From: Pseudomonadota bacterium
Lineage (GTDB): Bacteria; Myxococcota_A; Polyangia; Polyangiales; Polyangiaceae
Reading direction: 5' to 3'
Length of the DNA stretch: 64,000 bases
Assembly (NCBI GenBank): GCA_023398955.1
Contig: JAEWRL010000176.1
Span: 1 to 64,000 of the forward strand
Shown: positions 24,659 to 32,838 of the stretch, piece after piece
How the letters are laid out: each line of letters begins with the position of its first letter
How positions within the stretch are numbered: position 1 is the stretch's first letter
Position numbers and translations under genes: made by a program
The notes under the pieces: model-generated
Told to the model about the DNA's origin: nothing
What the model saw: only the letters and a program-made list of their open reading frames with translations
Database searches by the model: none

Positions 24659-25144
24659 ATGGCAATTTGGGCGAACGGAGGCAGTGTCCACGAGCAACTC
24701 ATGGCGGACCCTATCGATCGGCTCGTCCGGGATCACCGCAAGCTGATGAACCTGATGTATAAGCTCACGGTTGACGAAGCTGACGGGCCTGACATGTCCG
24801 CCGAGGAGATTCTCCGCGAGCTGGAGGAGGAGCTCGAGCTGCACTCCCGGCTGGAGGAGGCCCTGTTTCAGCCCGCCTTCGGGGAGTCAGACGGGGCAGC
24901 GCAGCGAGCGATGTACGAGCACCGCCGGGAGCACGATGAGGTAAACGAGGTGGTGGAGAGCCTTCGGCGGGTTACTCCCAATTCTCGGGAGTTCGTGCAG
25001 CGCGCCAAGCAGCTCGAGACCTACATCGCGGAACACGCCGAGCAGGAAGAGGCTCACCTATTCCCCCAGCTGCGAGAGCTGCTGAGCGAGCAGGAGCTCG
25101 ATGCTATCGGCGCGAGTGTTCCTGAACGGCCTGAGAACGACTGA
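24659..25144 (+). CDS. Hemerythrin-like HHE-domain protein
   Basis: 161 residues, all helical. HHE/hemerythrin proteins bind a di-iron centre and sense or handle oxygen, NO or iron. Candidate ligands are H26 (RDHRKL), H62 and E66 (LHSRLEE), H92 (EHDE), H126, E130 and H133 (AEHAEQEEAHLFP), in the expected order and spacing for the fold. The ATG at 24659 has a modest upstream GGTGAGAG; the ATG at 24701 (MADPIDRLVRDH) would remove 14 residues and keeps every ligand. The gene stands alone. Function is inferred from the family only. Confidence 0.85.
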   Translation: MAIWANGGSVHEQLMADPIDRLVRDHRKLMNLMYKLTVDEADGPDMSAEEILRELEEELELHSRLEEALFQPAFGESDGAAQRAMYEHRREHDEVNEVVESLRRVTPNSREFVQRAKQLETYIAEHAEQEEAHLFPQLRELLSEQELDAIGASVPERPEND

Positions 25145-25375
25145 GCTTGCCAAAACGACGGCGGAGAGCTCTGGCCGAACAAGCGGTGGAAGAGCCGGTG
25201 AACAATCTCACCGAAGGACCGGCGAGGGCGGTCGCTATCGGACGTCGAGTCCAGTTCCACACCGCTGTGCTCCCCAGATCCCAGTTCGACCCGGCTGACG
25301 GTTGCGGGTAGAGTCGCGGGAAAGCCCTTCTTGGCCCAGTCCACGCCGGCTTAGGAGCGAGGATCGGTAGAAACC

Positions 25376-26479
25376 ATGGTATCCAGGGTGCCGGCGGGCC
25401 CCATTGGCACCCGCTCGCTCGAGGCAGCCTTGGGTTTCGCTCGCATCAACACTGCAAGGGAAGAAGAGGAGCCGCCTCCCTCGCGCCGCCTCGTGGTGGT
25501 CAAGAGAAGCCTGTCCTGGAGCTCCCGCATCACTGTCGTGGGCCTGGCTCTCGCAATCCTCGTATCCCTATTCCAAATCAATCGCTCGCGGGTAGCCCGC
25601 GAGCGGCAGCGACAGGAATTCTTGGCTGAGCAGGCCGCCCGGGCGGAACTGGCGCTCGAGGGAGAGCGGGCTCTGTTCCTGGAATCGCCAGAAACCCCCA
25701 TTACCGTAGATCCTGCCCAGGGCGTAGGTGCACCGGAGCCCGAGTCCCGGGATCCCGAGCCTGTCTCCGTCTGTCCGAGCGATATGGTGCTGATTGAGGG
25801 CGATTTCTGCCCCAGCGTTGCCCACAGCTGCCGGAAGTACATCAGCATGGCGCGGGACCGTTGCGCGGAGTTCTGGGAGACCAGCCGCTGCTTCGGGGCA
25901 CCCCTAGCCAAGCGCTTCTGCATCGATCGATTCGAGTACCCCAATCTCACGGGCGTGTTGCCTCTCATCGCAGTCGACTGGACCGAAGCAAGAACCATGT
26001 GCCGACTCTCTGGCAAACGTCTTTGCACTGACAACGAATGGACGCTCGCGTGCGAGGGACCGGGCCGGCTCCCGTATCCGTACGGCTACATGCGTGATGC
26101 CGAAGCTTGCAATATCGACAAGCCCTATATCATCGCGAATCCGTACGCCTACGCCGATCCTCGGCGCAGGACCGAGGAGATTGCGCGCGTCGACCAGCGG
26201 GAGCCGTCAGGTAGCCGCGCAGGCTGCGTGAGTTCCTTCGGTGTCCACGACATGACTGGCAATGTCGACGAGTGGGTGCTCAATGAGTCGGGATTCCCCA
26301 ACAAGCCCCCGTACCGGAGTGGTCTCAAGGGTGGGTACTGGGGGCCCGTGCGAAACCGTTGCCGACCCATGACGACCGATCACAACGACTGGCACGATGG
26401 CTATCAGATCGGGTTTCGGTGCTGTATGGACCCGCAGGATGGCGGACGCGCGGCACCCGACGGCGCTGGTTCGCGCTGA
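25376..26479 (+). CDS. Membrane-anchored SUMF1/FGE-sulfatase family protein, probably non-catalytic
   Basis: 367 residues. A cytoplasmic N-terminus, one transmembrane helix (about 51-67), a short helical spacer, then a SUMF1 domain (about 130-357) outside the membrane. Family motifs are present: VDWTEARTMCRLSGKRLCTDNEWTLACEG, GVHDMTGNVDEWVLN, and a C-terminal GFRCC. In real formylglycine-generating enzymes two copper-binding cysteines follow GGS at +4 and +9; here the segment reads GGYWGPVRNRC, so only the second Cys is kept. Catalysis as an FGE is therefore unlikely, and many family members only bind ligands. It has many extra cysteines, which suggests disulfides in the periplasm. A second family member begins at 63690-64000. 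Confidence 0.85.
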   Translation: MVSRVPAGPIGTRSLEAALGFARINTAREEEEPPPSRRLVVVKRSLSWSSRITVVGLALAILVSLFQINRSRVARERQRQEFLAEQAARAELALEGERALFLESPETPITVDPAQGVGAPEPESRDPEPVSVCPSDMVLIEGDFCPSVAHSCRKYISMARDRCAEFWETSRCFGAPLAKRFCIDRFEYPNLTGVLPLIAVDWTEARTMCRLSGKRLCTDNEWTLACEGPGRLPYPYGYMRDAEACNIDKPYIIANPYAYADPRRRTEEIARVDQREPSGSRAGCVSSFGVHDMTGNVDEWVLNESGFPNKPPYRSGLKGGYWGPVRNRCRPMTTDHNDWHDGYQIGFRCCMDPQDGGRAAPDGAGSR

Positions 26480-26504
26480 ATGGGCGAGCGCCACGGGAGC
26501 AGCT

Positions 26505-26711
26505 TTCGCAGTGGAAGCCCCGGCCAGCTGCGATTCTGACGGCTCTCCGCGCGTGTGCAGGAGCAGCATTGACCGCAACAACCAACGGGCCGCCGTTGCT
26601 GCGCATGGGGCACAGGGAGTAGAGACCTGCTTCGCTGAACTTCCGCAAATGCTCGTATGCGACGAACCCCTTGTCGAGCAGCAGCAATGTATCGGCATAG
26701 CGCTCGCCCAT
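26505..26711 (-). pseudogene. Possible transposase remnant (IS4-like fragment)
   Basis: One minus-strand frame reads YADTLLLLDKGFVAYEHL and then SEAGLYSLCPMRSNGGPL, which resembles the middle of a DDE transposase (compare the LLLADRGF-type segment of IS4-family enzymes). It has an in-frame stop just before the start, no ends of an intact gene, and no terminal inverted repeats. The frame continues left into DNA that is clearly the SUMF1 gene, so only about 200 bases can be remnant. The resemblance is suggestive, not proven. Confidence 0.35.
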
Positions 26712-26773
26712 TCAGTGCCCGAGCGGTCGGCGCTGATGAGGACGCTGCCGCTGCCCCCCCCAAAGGTCATGCA

Positions 26774-29700
26774 CTACTCGGCTGGCTCGGCGACGACGTG
26801 AAGATGGTGATTGCCAGGTGCGCCCGAGAGCGCGGCACGGCTCCACTCCTGCTCGTGCGGCACCGAACCCGCGGAGAGGCAGGCGCTGGAGCTGGAGACG
26901 AGGTCGGCGCTTCGTTCGATGGGCGGCAACTCGACCATCACCTGGTTCCCCTCGACCTTGACAGGGAAGGTGCGGATTGCCGCCGCATCCCCCGAGAGAC
27001 ACTCGCCTGTGGCCAGGGAGAACGTCTTCTTGTGGTGCGGGCAAGCTACCTTTGGGCGCCCCTGGTCGTCGCCGATCAGGCCTCGTCCGAGCACCATGTC
27101 TCCCTTGTGCGGACACTGTGCAACCGTGGCGTACCACTCGCCGCGCGAAGAGAAATTGAAGACCGCAATCTGGGCGGCGCCGTAGCGGAAGGTGAGCCCG
27201 CCCTCCTTGGGGAAGTCGTGTACGGCCGCCATGGGCACCCAATGCACATCGAGCACGGGGAGCCTCCGCGGCGACGGCGTGTGGCGAGGCCAGTCCGCCG
27301 GGCGTCCCTGGCCTCGCTCTTCTACGAGGGGTCCACGACGTGGTGGCGAGGCGTTCGCGAAGTGTCTGAACCTGGAACGGAGTTGCGCGTCGTTGACCGC
27401 TGCCGCCCATTCGCAAGTATAGCTCTCGACCAGCGCGTTCATCTCACGTTCCAGGGTTTCGCCGAGGCCCAGGGCGTCCTCGACGATCACCGAGCGTAGG
27501 TGTTCGATCCCGCCTGGAAGCGCCTCGAGCCACTTCGATGTGCGTGTGAGGCGATCGGCGGTGCGGATGTAGAACATCAGAAAGCGGTCGATGTACCGGA
27601 TGGCCGTGTCCTCGTCGAGGTCCGAGGCGAGCAGGTCCGCGTGGCGCGGCGTCATGCCGCCATTCCCGCAGACGTAGAGGTTGTACCCCTTCTCCGTCGC
27701 AATGAGTCCAAAGTCCTTCGAGCGCGCCTCGGCGCACTCCCGGGTGCAGCCGCTGACTGCTGACTTGAGCTTGTGTGGAGCCCGTATCCCCTTGTACCGG
27801 TTCTCGATGCGGATCGCGAAGCCGACCGAGTCCTGCACGCCGTAGCGGCACCAGGCAGTGCCCACGCAGCTCTTGACCGTCCTTACGGCCTTGCCATAGG
27901 CGTGGCCGCTCTCGAACCCCGCTTGGACGAGCTCTTCCCAGATGGCAGGGAGCTGATCGAGCTCGGCTCCGAGAAGGTCGATGCGCTGGCCCCCTGTGAT
28001 CTTGGTATAGAGGCCGTACTTTTTCGCTACCTGCCCCAGCACGATGAGTTTGTCAGGCGTGATCTCGCCGCCGGGGATCCTCGGTACCACCGAGTAGAGG
28101 CCGCCCCGCTGGATATTGGCGAGGAACCGGTCATTGGTGTCCTGGATGGTGTCGTGGTTCAAGACGAGGTCGTTGTGCACGCTCGCAAGGAGCGAAGCCA
28201 CTGTGGGCTTACAGATCTCACAACCAAGCCCCTTGCCGTGGGAAGCAAGTAGCTCCGCAAAGCTCCGCGCGCCCGTGACCTTGACGATCTCGAAGAGTGC
28301 CTGCCGGTCATAAGGGAAGTGCTCGCAGAGATCTCGTCGCACCTCGTGGCCAGCTGCGGAGAGCTCTGCATCCAGGAGGCTCTGGAGCGACGCCAGACAG
28401 CCCCCGCATCCCGTTCCGGCGCGGGTGTTGGACTTCAAGGCTTGAAGGGAGCCGCAGCCATGGGAAATTGCGCCCTTTACCGAGCCAACGCTCACGTTGT
28501 TGCAGGAGCAGACGATGGCCGCTGGCGAGTCGCTGGTTGCCGCCGGGGCTCGTCGCGTCCCCATGAGAAGCTCCTCCGGGCTGCCGGAGAGGGGCTGGCC
28601 TGCCTTCGTCATCTGCAGGAGGGGGACATAGTCCTTCGTGTCTCCGACTAGGATACCGCCAATGAGCTTGCTGCAGTCGGAGCTCACGACGAGTTTCTTG
28701 TAGACGCCCTGGACGTGATCCTCGAAGCTCACACAACGGTTGCCGTTGTCTTCGTCGAGTGGGTTCCCGAAGCTCGCGACGTCGACGCCTAGGAGCTTCA
28801 ACTTCGTGGACATGTCGCTGCCCGTGAAGCTGGCGTCTTCCCCACACAAGCTACGCGCGAGCGCTTCGGCCATTGCATAGCCCGGCGCGACGAGGCCATA
28901 GCTGGCTCCCCGGTGAGCGGCACATTCTCCGATCGCATAAACCCGGGGCACGTTGGTGGCGAGGCCGTCGTTCACCACGATTCCACCGCGGGGGTGCACC
29001 TCGATCCCCGCGTCGCGCGCGAGCTCATCGCGGGGGCGGATGCCCGCTGAGACGATGACCATGTCCACGTCGATCGAGGTCCCGTCCGCAAGGGTCATCG
29101 ACTCCACGTGTCCATTCCCCTCGATGCGCTCCGCCTGGGCCCCCAGGTGCACTCTCACCCCCAGGGCCTCCACCGCTGTGGCCAGGAGGCTCGCGGCGGC
29201 CTTGTCCAGCTGGCGAGGCATCAGTCGCGGCGCGAACTCGAGAACGTGGGTGAGCAGGCCGAGGTCGAGCACTGCCTTGGCTGCTTCCAGCCCGAGCAGG
29301 CCGCCCCCCAGCACCGCCGCCGTGCGGCAGCTTCGTGCGTAGGCCGCGATGCGATCCAGGTCCTCGATGGTGCGGTAGACGAAGACGCCGGGTTTGTCGA
29401 TCCCGACGATGGGAGGAACGAAGGGGCGCGAGCCCGTGGCGAGGACGAGGTGGTCGAAACCAACCCAGGCACCGCTCGAGGTAAATGCCCGGTGCCCCTC
29501 GAGGTCCAGGGTTTCGATGCTCTCTGCCAACCGTAGCTCGATGCCGCGCTCGCGGTACCACTCGACGCTGGCCAGCGTCAGTGCCTGGCCGTCCCGGCTT
29601 GCCAGGTAATCGGTGAGGTGCACTCGGTCGTAAGCGGGCACCGGCTCCTCCCCAACGACGTTCACCGAATACTGGCGCGCCGTGTCGCGTTGGGTCAGCT

Positions 29701-29815
29701 CGTCGCAGAATCGCTGGCCAACCATGCCATTGCCGACCACGAGCACCCGCTCGCGCTCTCCGTCGCTCTCGCTCATGGGAACATTCGCTGGCGCATTCGA
29801 AGGGAGTGTCCTCAT
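26774..29815 (-). CDS. nirB: Fused NirB-NirD assimilatory nitrite reductase
   Basis: 1,013 residues. Reduces nitrite to ammonium with NAD(P)H in the cytoplasm. Order of parts: FAD/NAD(P)H-binding N-terminus (VVGNGMVGQRF, about 26-36; ATGSRPFVP); BFD-type [2Fe-2S] region (about 432-475, CSCNN and GTGCGGC); siroheme/[4Fe-4S] nitrite-reductase domains (about 550-800) with cysteines in SGCTRECAEA and VCGNGG; and a NirD-like domain from about 852 with Rieske-type CPHKGD (about 903) and CPHHKK (about 927). In E. coli NirD is separate and lacks Rieske ligands; here the ligands are present. The start is uncertain: 29815, or the ATG at 29776, both without a good ribosome-binding site. The flavoprotein and GAF genes lie upstream on the same strand. 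Confidence 0.95.
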   Translation of the reverse strand: MRTLPSNAPANVPMSESDGERERVLVVGNGMVGQRFCDELTQRDTARQYSVNVVGEEPVPAYDRVHLTDYLASRDGQALTLASVEWYRERGIELRLAESIETLDLEGHRAFTSSGAWVGFDHLVLATGSRPFVPPIVGIDKPGVFVYRTIEDLDRIAAYARSCRTAAVLGGGLLGLEAAKAVLDLGLLTHVLEFAPRLMPRQLDKAAASLLATAVEALGVRVHLGAQAERIEGNGHVESMTLADGTSIDVDMVIVSAGIRPRDELARDAGIEVHPRGGIVVNDGLATNVPRVYAIGECAAHRGASYGLVAPGYAMAEALARSLCGEDASFTGSDMSTKLKLLGVDVASFGNPLDEDNGNRCVSFEDHVQGVYKKLVVSSDCSKLIGGILVGDTKDYVPLLQMTKAGQPLSGSPEELLMGTRRAPAATSDSPAAIVCSCNNVSVGSVKGAISHGCGSLQALKSNTRAGTGCGGCLASLQSLLDAELSAAGHEVRRDLCEHFPYDRQALFEIVKVTGARSFAELLASHGKGLGCEICKPTVASLLASVHNDLVLNHDTIQDTNDRFLANIQRGGLYSVVPRIPGGEITPDKLIVLGQVAKKYGLYTKITGGQRIDLLGAELDQLPAIWEELVQAGFESGHAYGKAVRTVKSCVGTAWCRYGVQDSVGFAIRIENRYKGIRAPHKLKSAVSGCTRECAEARSKDFGLIATEKGYNLYVCGNGGMTPRHADLLASDLDEDTAIRYIDRFLMFYIRTADRLTRTSKWLEALPGGIEHLRSVIVEDALGLGETLEREMNALVESYTCEWAAAVNDAQLRSRFRHFANASPPRRGPLVEERGQGRPADWPRHTPSPRRLPVLDVHWVPMAAVHDFPKEGGLTFRYGAAQIAVFNFSSRGEWYATVAQCPHKGDMVLGRGLIGDDQGRPKVACPHHKKTFSLATGECLSGDAAAIRTFPVKVEGNQVMVELPPIERSADLVSSSSACLSAGSVPHEQEWSRAALSGAPGNHHLHVVAEPAE

Positions 29816-29984
29816 GAAATGAGCTTTCGACGCAGGGTGTCTCTCAGCAATCGCATTGGCGGCACGCCGCGCCGTGAAATCTCCGTTTCGGAAACATCCC
29901 GGACGCTCGCCAAAGGCTCATGCCACGAACGGAACGACTCGCGTTACATCCAGGAAACCTGGGTCTCGTGCACGCTCCGAAGGT

Positions 29985-31331
29985 TCACGGTTCGGGGACG
30001 AGGAAAGGGCGGAAGCTGCCTGCGCGAAGGAGCCCCGCCATCCATTCCTTCGCGGCGTCCGCTGACATGCGACCCTCGTTCACGGCGAGGCGCTGTAGGG
30101 CCTCCGCGATCTTTGCGACCTCAGGCTCGGAGCCACAAGCGCAGAGGATGGATTTGTCGATGATCCAACTCCAGAGCGTCGCGCCCTGCGCCTCGATGAG
30201 TTCCATCAGCGCGTCGGGTCCGGGAACGCTCGTGGAGTGCCAGCGCGTGAGCCTGCCGCTGCGCTGCCAGCCGGTGAACTCGGAGTCGAACCAGCGGGTA
30301 TCGGAGAAGACCCAGTTCCGCCCACGCGCGCCCGTTCCCGAGCGGTAGTCCAGGAAACAACGAGCCCGGGCCACGGTGATCCCGCAAGTGAACACCACGA
30401 CCGCCGCATCGGGGTCGTCCGGTAGCGCGGTCTCGGCTGGCGCTGCGAAAATGGGAAGCCAGCGGCCGACCTCGAGGTTCTCGCGGACGAAAGGCGAGGC
30501 CGCTCCAAACCCCGCGTTTGGCCTCTCATCGAGGACCGTCAGCGCCTCGACGGTTTCTGGACCCGAGGTGGCGAAGGCTACCACTGGGTAGAAGCTCGGA
30601 ACGAGCGGGTGCAGTGCCTGGGCGAAATCGCGAGGACGAGGTCTAGCCGATGGAAAGCGTCGCAACAGGCCTTGCACCGTGAGCTCGCAAGGCGCGCTCG
30701 CGTCGACCATCTGGCGCAGATGGTCGCGCTCATCGCCGGCTCGCGCGACTTCGGCGAGTAGCTCCACGAGCGCCTTGCTGGGTCGCCTTATCTCGAGCTC
30801 CTCCAGCAAGACACGCCAGAGCGGATTTGCACCGCGAGGCGAGTCGACCACCTCTTGGCCTCGTGCTCCGAGTGTTCGCAGCAGCTGTCGCACCAGATCC
30901 GGCGCATTCTGGGGCGCGACTCCCAACGTGCTGCAAGGGTCAAAGGCGAGATCGCTGCCCTCCACGTCGAGGACGAAGCGAAGGACGCGGTCCGGACCCG
31001 ACGACACGCTCGTCACCTCCGTGATCCGCGCGGCGAACGGGTTGACCCGGGAGTGTCGCGGCAGCGCGTCTTCGGGCGTGCTGCGTCGCGTCAAGCCTGG
31101 TGCCATGCTCCGGTGTTCCTGCTGGAGCAAGCTGCTCTCCGTTTGTCTCGCTCCCGTGGCCCCGCACGAATCGGAGGAGGACTCGAGGAGCGCGATGAGG
31201 AATCCCTGGAGCCATGCTCGTTGCTCGTCGGAGAAGAGTACCCCTTGCGGCAGGGTGGCGCGCGCTCCGCGGCCACAGGCTTGGCCCGCCTTGAAGAGCT
31301 GTTCGAGCTGATCTTGTGAGAGATGAGACAT
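29985..31331 (-). CDS. CysJ-like diflavin-reductase homologue with degraded cofactor motifs
   Basis: 448 residues. The alignment to sulfite-reductase flavoprotein is clear by eye: an N-terminal FSDEQRAWLQGFLIALLE segment, the FAD-domain start VNPFAARITEV, GRNWVFSDTRWFDSEF in place of GKNWLFFG, a GATLWSWI segment in place of GAELWRWI, and a C-terminal EALQRLAVNEGRMSADAAKEW stretch. The flavodoxin (FMN) domain is absent. Key motifs are altered: the FAD motif RxYS reads SFYP (246-249), the NADPH motif GPGTGIAPFR reads TCGITVARAR (about 315-324), and the C-terminal YQRDVY is FRPFLV. It probably cannot bind NADPH as CysJ does. It sits between a GAF gene and nirB on one strand (170 bases to nirB). 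An electron-transfer or scaffold partner of NirBD is inference. Confidence 0.8.
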   Translation of the reverse strand: MSHLSQDQLEQLFKAGQACGRGARATLPQGVLFSDEQRAWLQGFLIALLESSSDSCGATGARQTESSLLQQEHRSMAPGLTRRSTPEDALPRHSRVNPFAARITEVTSVSSGPDRVLRFVLDVEGSDLAFDPCSTLGVAPQNAPDLVRQLLRTLGARGQEVVDSPRGANPLWRVLLEELEIRRPSKALVELLAEVARAGDERDHLRQMVDASAPCELTVQGLLRRFPSARPRPRDFAQALHPLVPSFYPVVAFATSGPETVEALTVLDERPNAGFGAASPFVRENLEVGRWLPIFAAPAETALPDDPDAAVVVFTCGITVARARCFLDYRSGTGARGRNWVFSDTRWFDSEFTGWQRSGRLTRWHSTSVPGPDALMELIEAQGATLWSWIIDKSILCACGSEPEVAKIAEALQRLAVNEGRMSADAAKEWMAGLLRAGSFRPFLVPEP

Positions 31332-31355
31332 GACGAGATCCCGGTTGGCCGATGG

Positions 31356-32312
31356 CTAGCTCAGCAGTACGATCACCGACTGCACACCTCCTCCTCGAAG
31401 CACAGGGATTCCGACGCCCATTCGGAGTCCCGCGTTTGCTGCCGCGCCCGCCCGCACGAACTCGTCTTTCGTGAGCTGGTCGAGCACCACGGGCATTCCG
31501 GAGCTCCACACGCGGCCCGGTAGGCCTTCCTGGGGCCGAAAGGTCTGTTCCTGGGAGGCTGCGTCGAAGGCCTCCAGATCGTGATAGGCTGCGGCCGTTC
31601 GCCTGAGGTACTTGCCGGAAGGTGCTGGCGACCAGACCTCGAAGGCGCGGGCCAAAGGGCGCCCCAGCGCCGAGATGAAGACCAAGACGGAGCTGAGACG
31701 GTCGCCGTGGAAGAGGGGCATGGCCAGCCCGCTCTTGAGCCCCAGGGAGCGTGCAGCCACGGCTCGAACGAACGTCTCGCTGGTCCCCAAATCCTCGACG
31801 ATGCGCGGAGCGCCGCTGGCCCAGGTGGCGCCGGGCAGACCTACCCCCTGTGGAAACGTGAGAAGCGCGCTCAGACGACGAAAGTCGTCATGTGTCCCGT
31901 AGTATCCCGAGAGTAGCTGCAGGGCTTCCCCGTTGGAATGGGGCCCCCATATCTCCAGCGCGCCAGCTTCCCGCCCGGGAGCACCGAAGATCAACACCAG
32001 GACCGCCCGAACCACCTCACCATCGATGATGGGAATGCCCAAGGCGGCAGCGAACTGTGCCTCGGCGCGCGCAGCCCTCGCCGGATGCCCGTCGCTGGCG
32101 AAGCGACGCAGCACCGCGGCGCTTCGCGTCGCCCACACGCGGCCCGGCAGGCCCTCGCCCGAGCGACACGTGAGACCGCGGGACGCCGCCTCGAACTCCG
32201 TGAAGGGGCCGTAGGACCCAGCCGTGAGCCGCAGCGCCGTCCGGTCCTGAGCTGGCGTCCAGACCTCTGCAACGCAGAGCAGGCTCGTGTCCCATGTCGT
32301 TTCCCGTTCCAC
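31356..32312 (-). CDS. Triple GAF-like sensor protein
   Basis: 318 residues, no signal peptide or output domain. The same unit occurs three times, about 105 residues apart: a strand with EVW or EIW, a helix, then a GxGLPGxxW motif (52-60, 156-164, 261-269), RA and GL helices, and a hydrophobic strand (AVLVLIFG, SVLVFISA, SVIVLLS). This is the GAF pattern seen in proteins that pair with cyclases or act alone. GAF domains bind small molecules, heme or cofactors; the ligand here is unknown. The start is GTG at 32312 with no good ribosome-binding site. It ends 24 bases before the flavoprotein start, so the two are probably co-transcribed with nirB. Sensing of nitrite, NO or redox state is a reasonable guess only. 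Confidence 0.8.
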   Translation of the reverse strand: MERETTWDTSLLCVAEVWTPAQDRTALRLTAGSYGPFTEFEAASRGLTCRSGEGLPGRVWATRSAAVLRRFASDGHPARAARAEAQFAAALGIPIIDGEVVRAVLVLIFGAPGREAGALEIWGPHSNGEALQLLSGYYGTHDDFRRLSALLTFPQGVGLPGATWASGAPRIVEDLGTSETFVRAVAARSLGLKSGLAMPLFHGDRLSSVLVFISALGRPLARAFEVWSPAPSGKYLRRTAAAYHDLEAFDAASQEQTFRPQEGLPGRVWSSGMPVVLDQLTKDEFVRAGAAANAGLRMGVGIPVLRGGGVQSVIVLLS

Positions 32313-32838
32313 TTGTTCGAGCGAACTCCCAAGCAGGTTGCGGGAGTGTGTCTTCAGGCGGCCAGGGACGTTTCATTGCGCGCATCAGCGGCTCGTGCGG
32401 TGTGGCGATCGTGCTTCGGGGGGCCATCGTCGCCAGCGGCGAACGAGCCGGCGCCCGGAGCTGGGATCATGGCTTGGCGGCCGGGAAGGGGGCCCACCCT
32501 GTCGTCGGAGGGCCCACCCCGAGCAGCGTGAGCGAACCCCTCCCCGGTGACGAACCGGGGCGTGTGCTCTCGGGCGCGCCAGTGCCAAGAAGCGATTCGA
32601 TCCATCCCACAACTTTGCACGTCTCAGGGGTGAGCTCGTGAGCTGTGCACGTGCTGCGTGGACCATGGCGTCTGTTCGGAATGTCCGTTGGAAGTGGGGG
32701 CGCACTGGCCTGCTCGCGAAGCTGTAAACCTTTGAAGCACGCGGATATTCGGCTTGGCGGGCCCGGGTGCGTCCCTTGTTGAGAATAGCGGGGAGGCGTC
32801 ACGCTACGCCATCTGAGTTCTGTTACGCTTCCGTTGCT
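32313..32838. other. Divergent intergenic region, GAF operon and giant TPR gene
   Basis: 526 bases between two divergent starts. A GTTCG-AG-CGAAC palindrome at 32315-32326 touches the GAF start. A short direct repeat (GGGCCCACCC) occurs near 32490-32520. No recognisable gene; both promoters should lie here. Confidence 0.5.

Noticed and set aside
26207..26770. 187-codon minus-strand frame between nirB and the SUMF1 gene
   Set aside because: Most of it runs antisense to the SUMF1 gene. Only the different frame at 26505-26711 shows transposase-like text.
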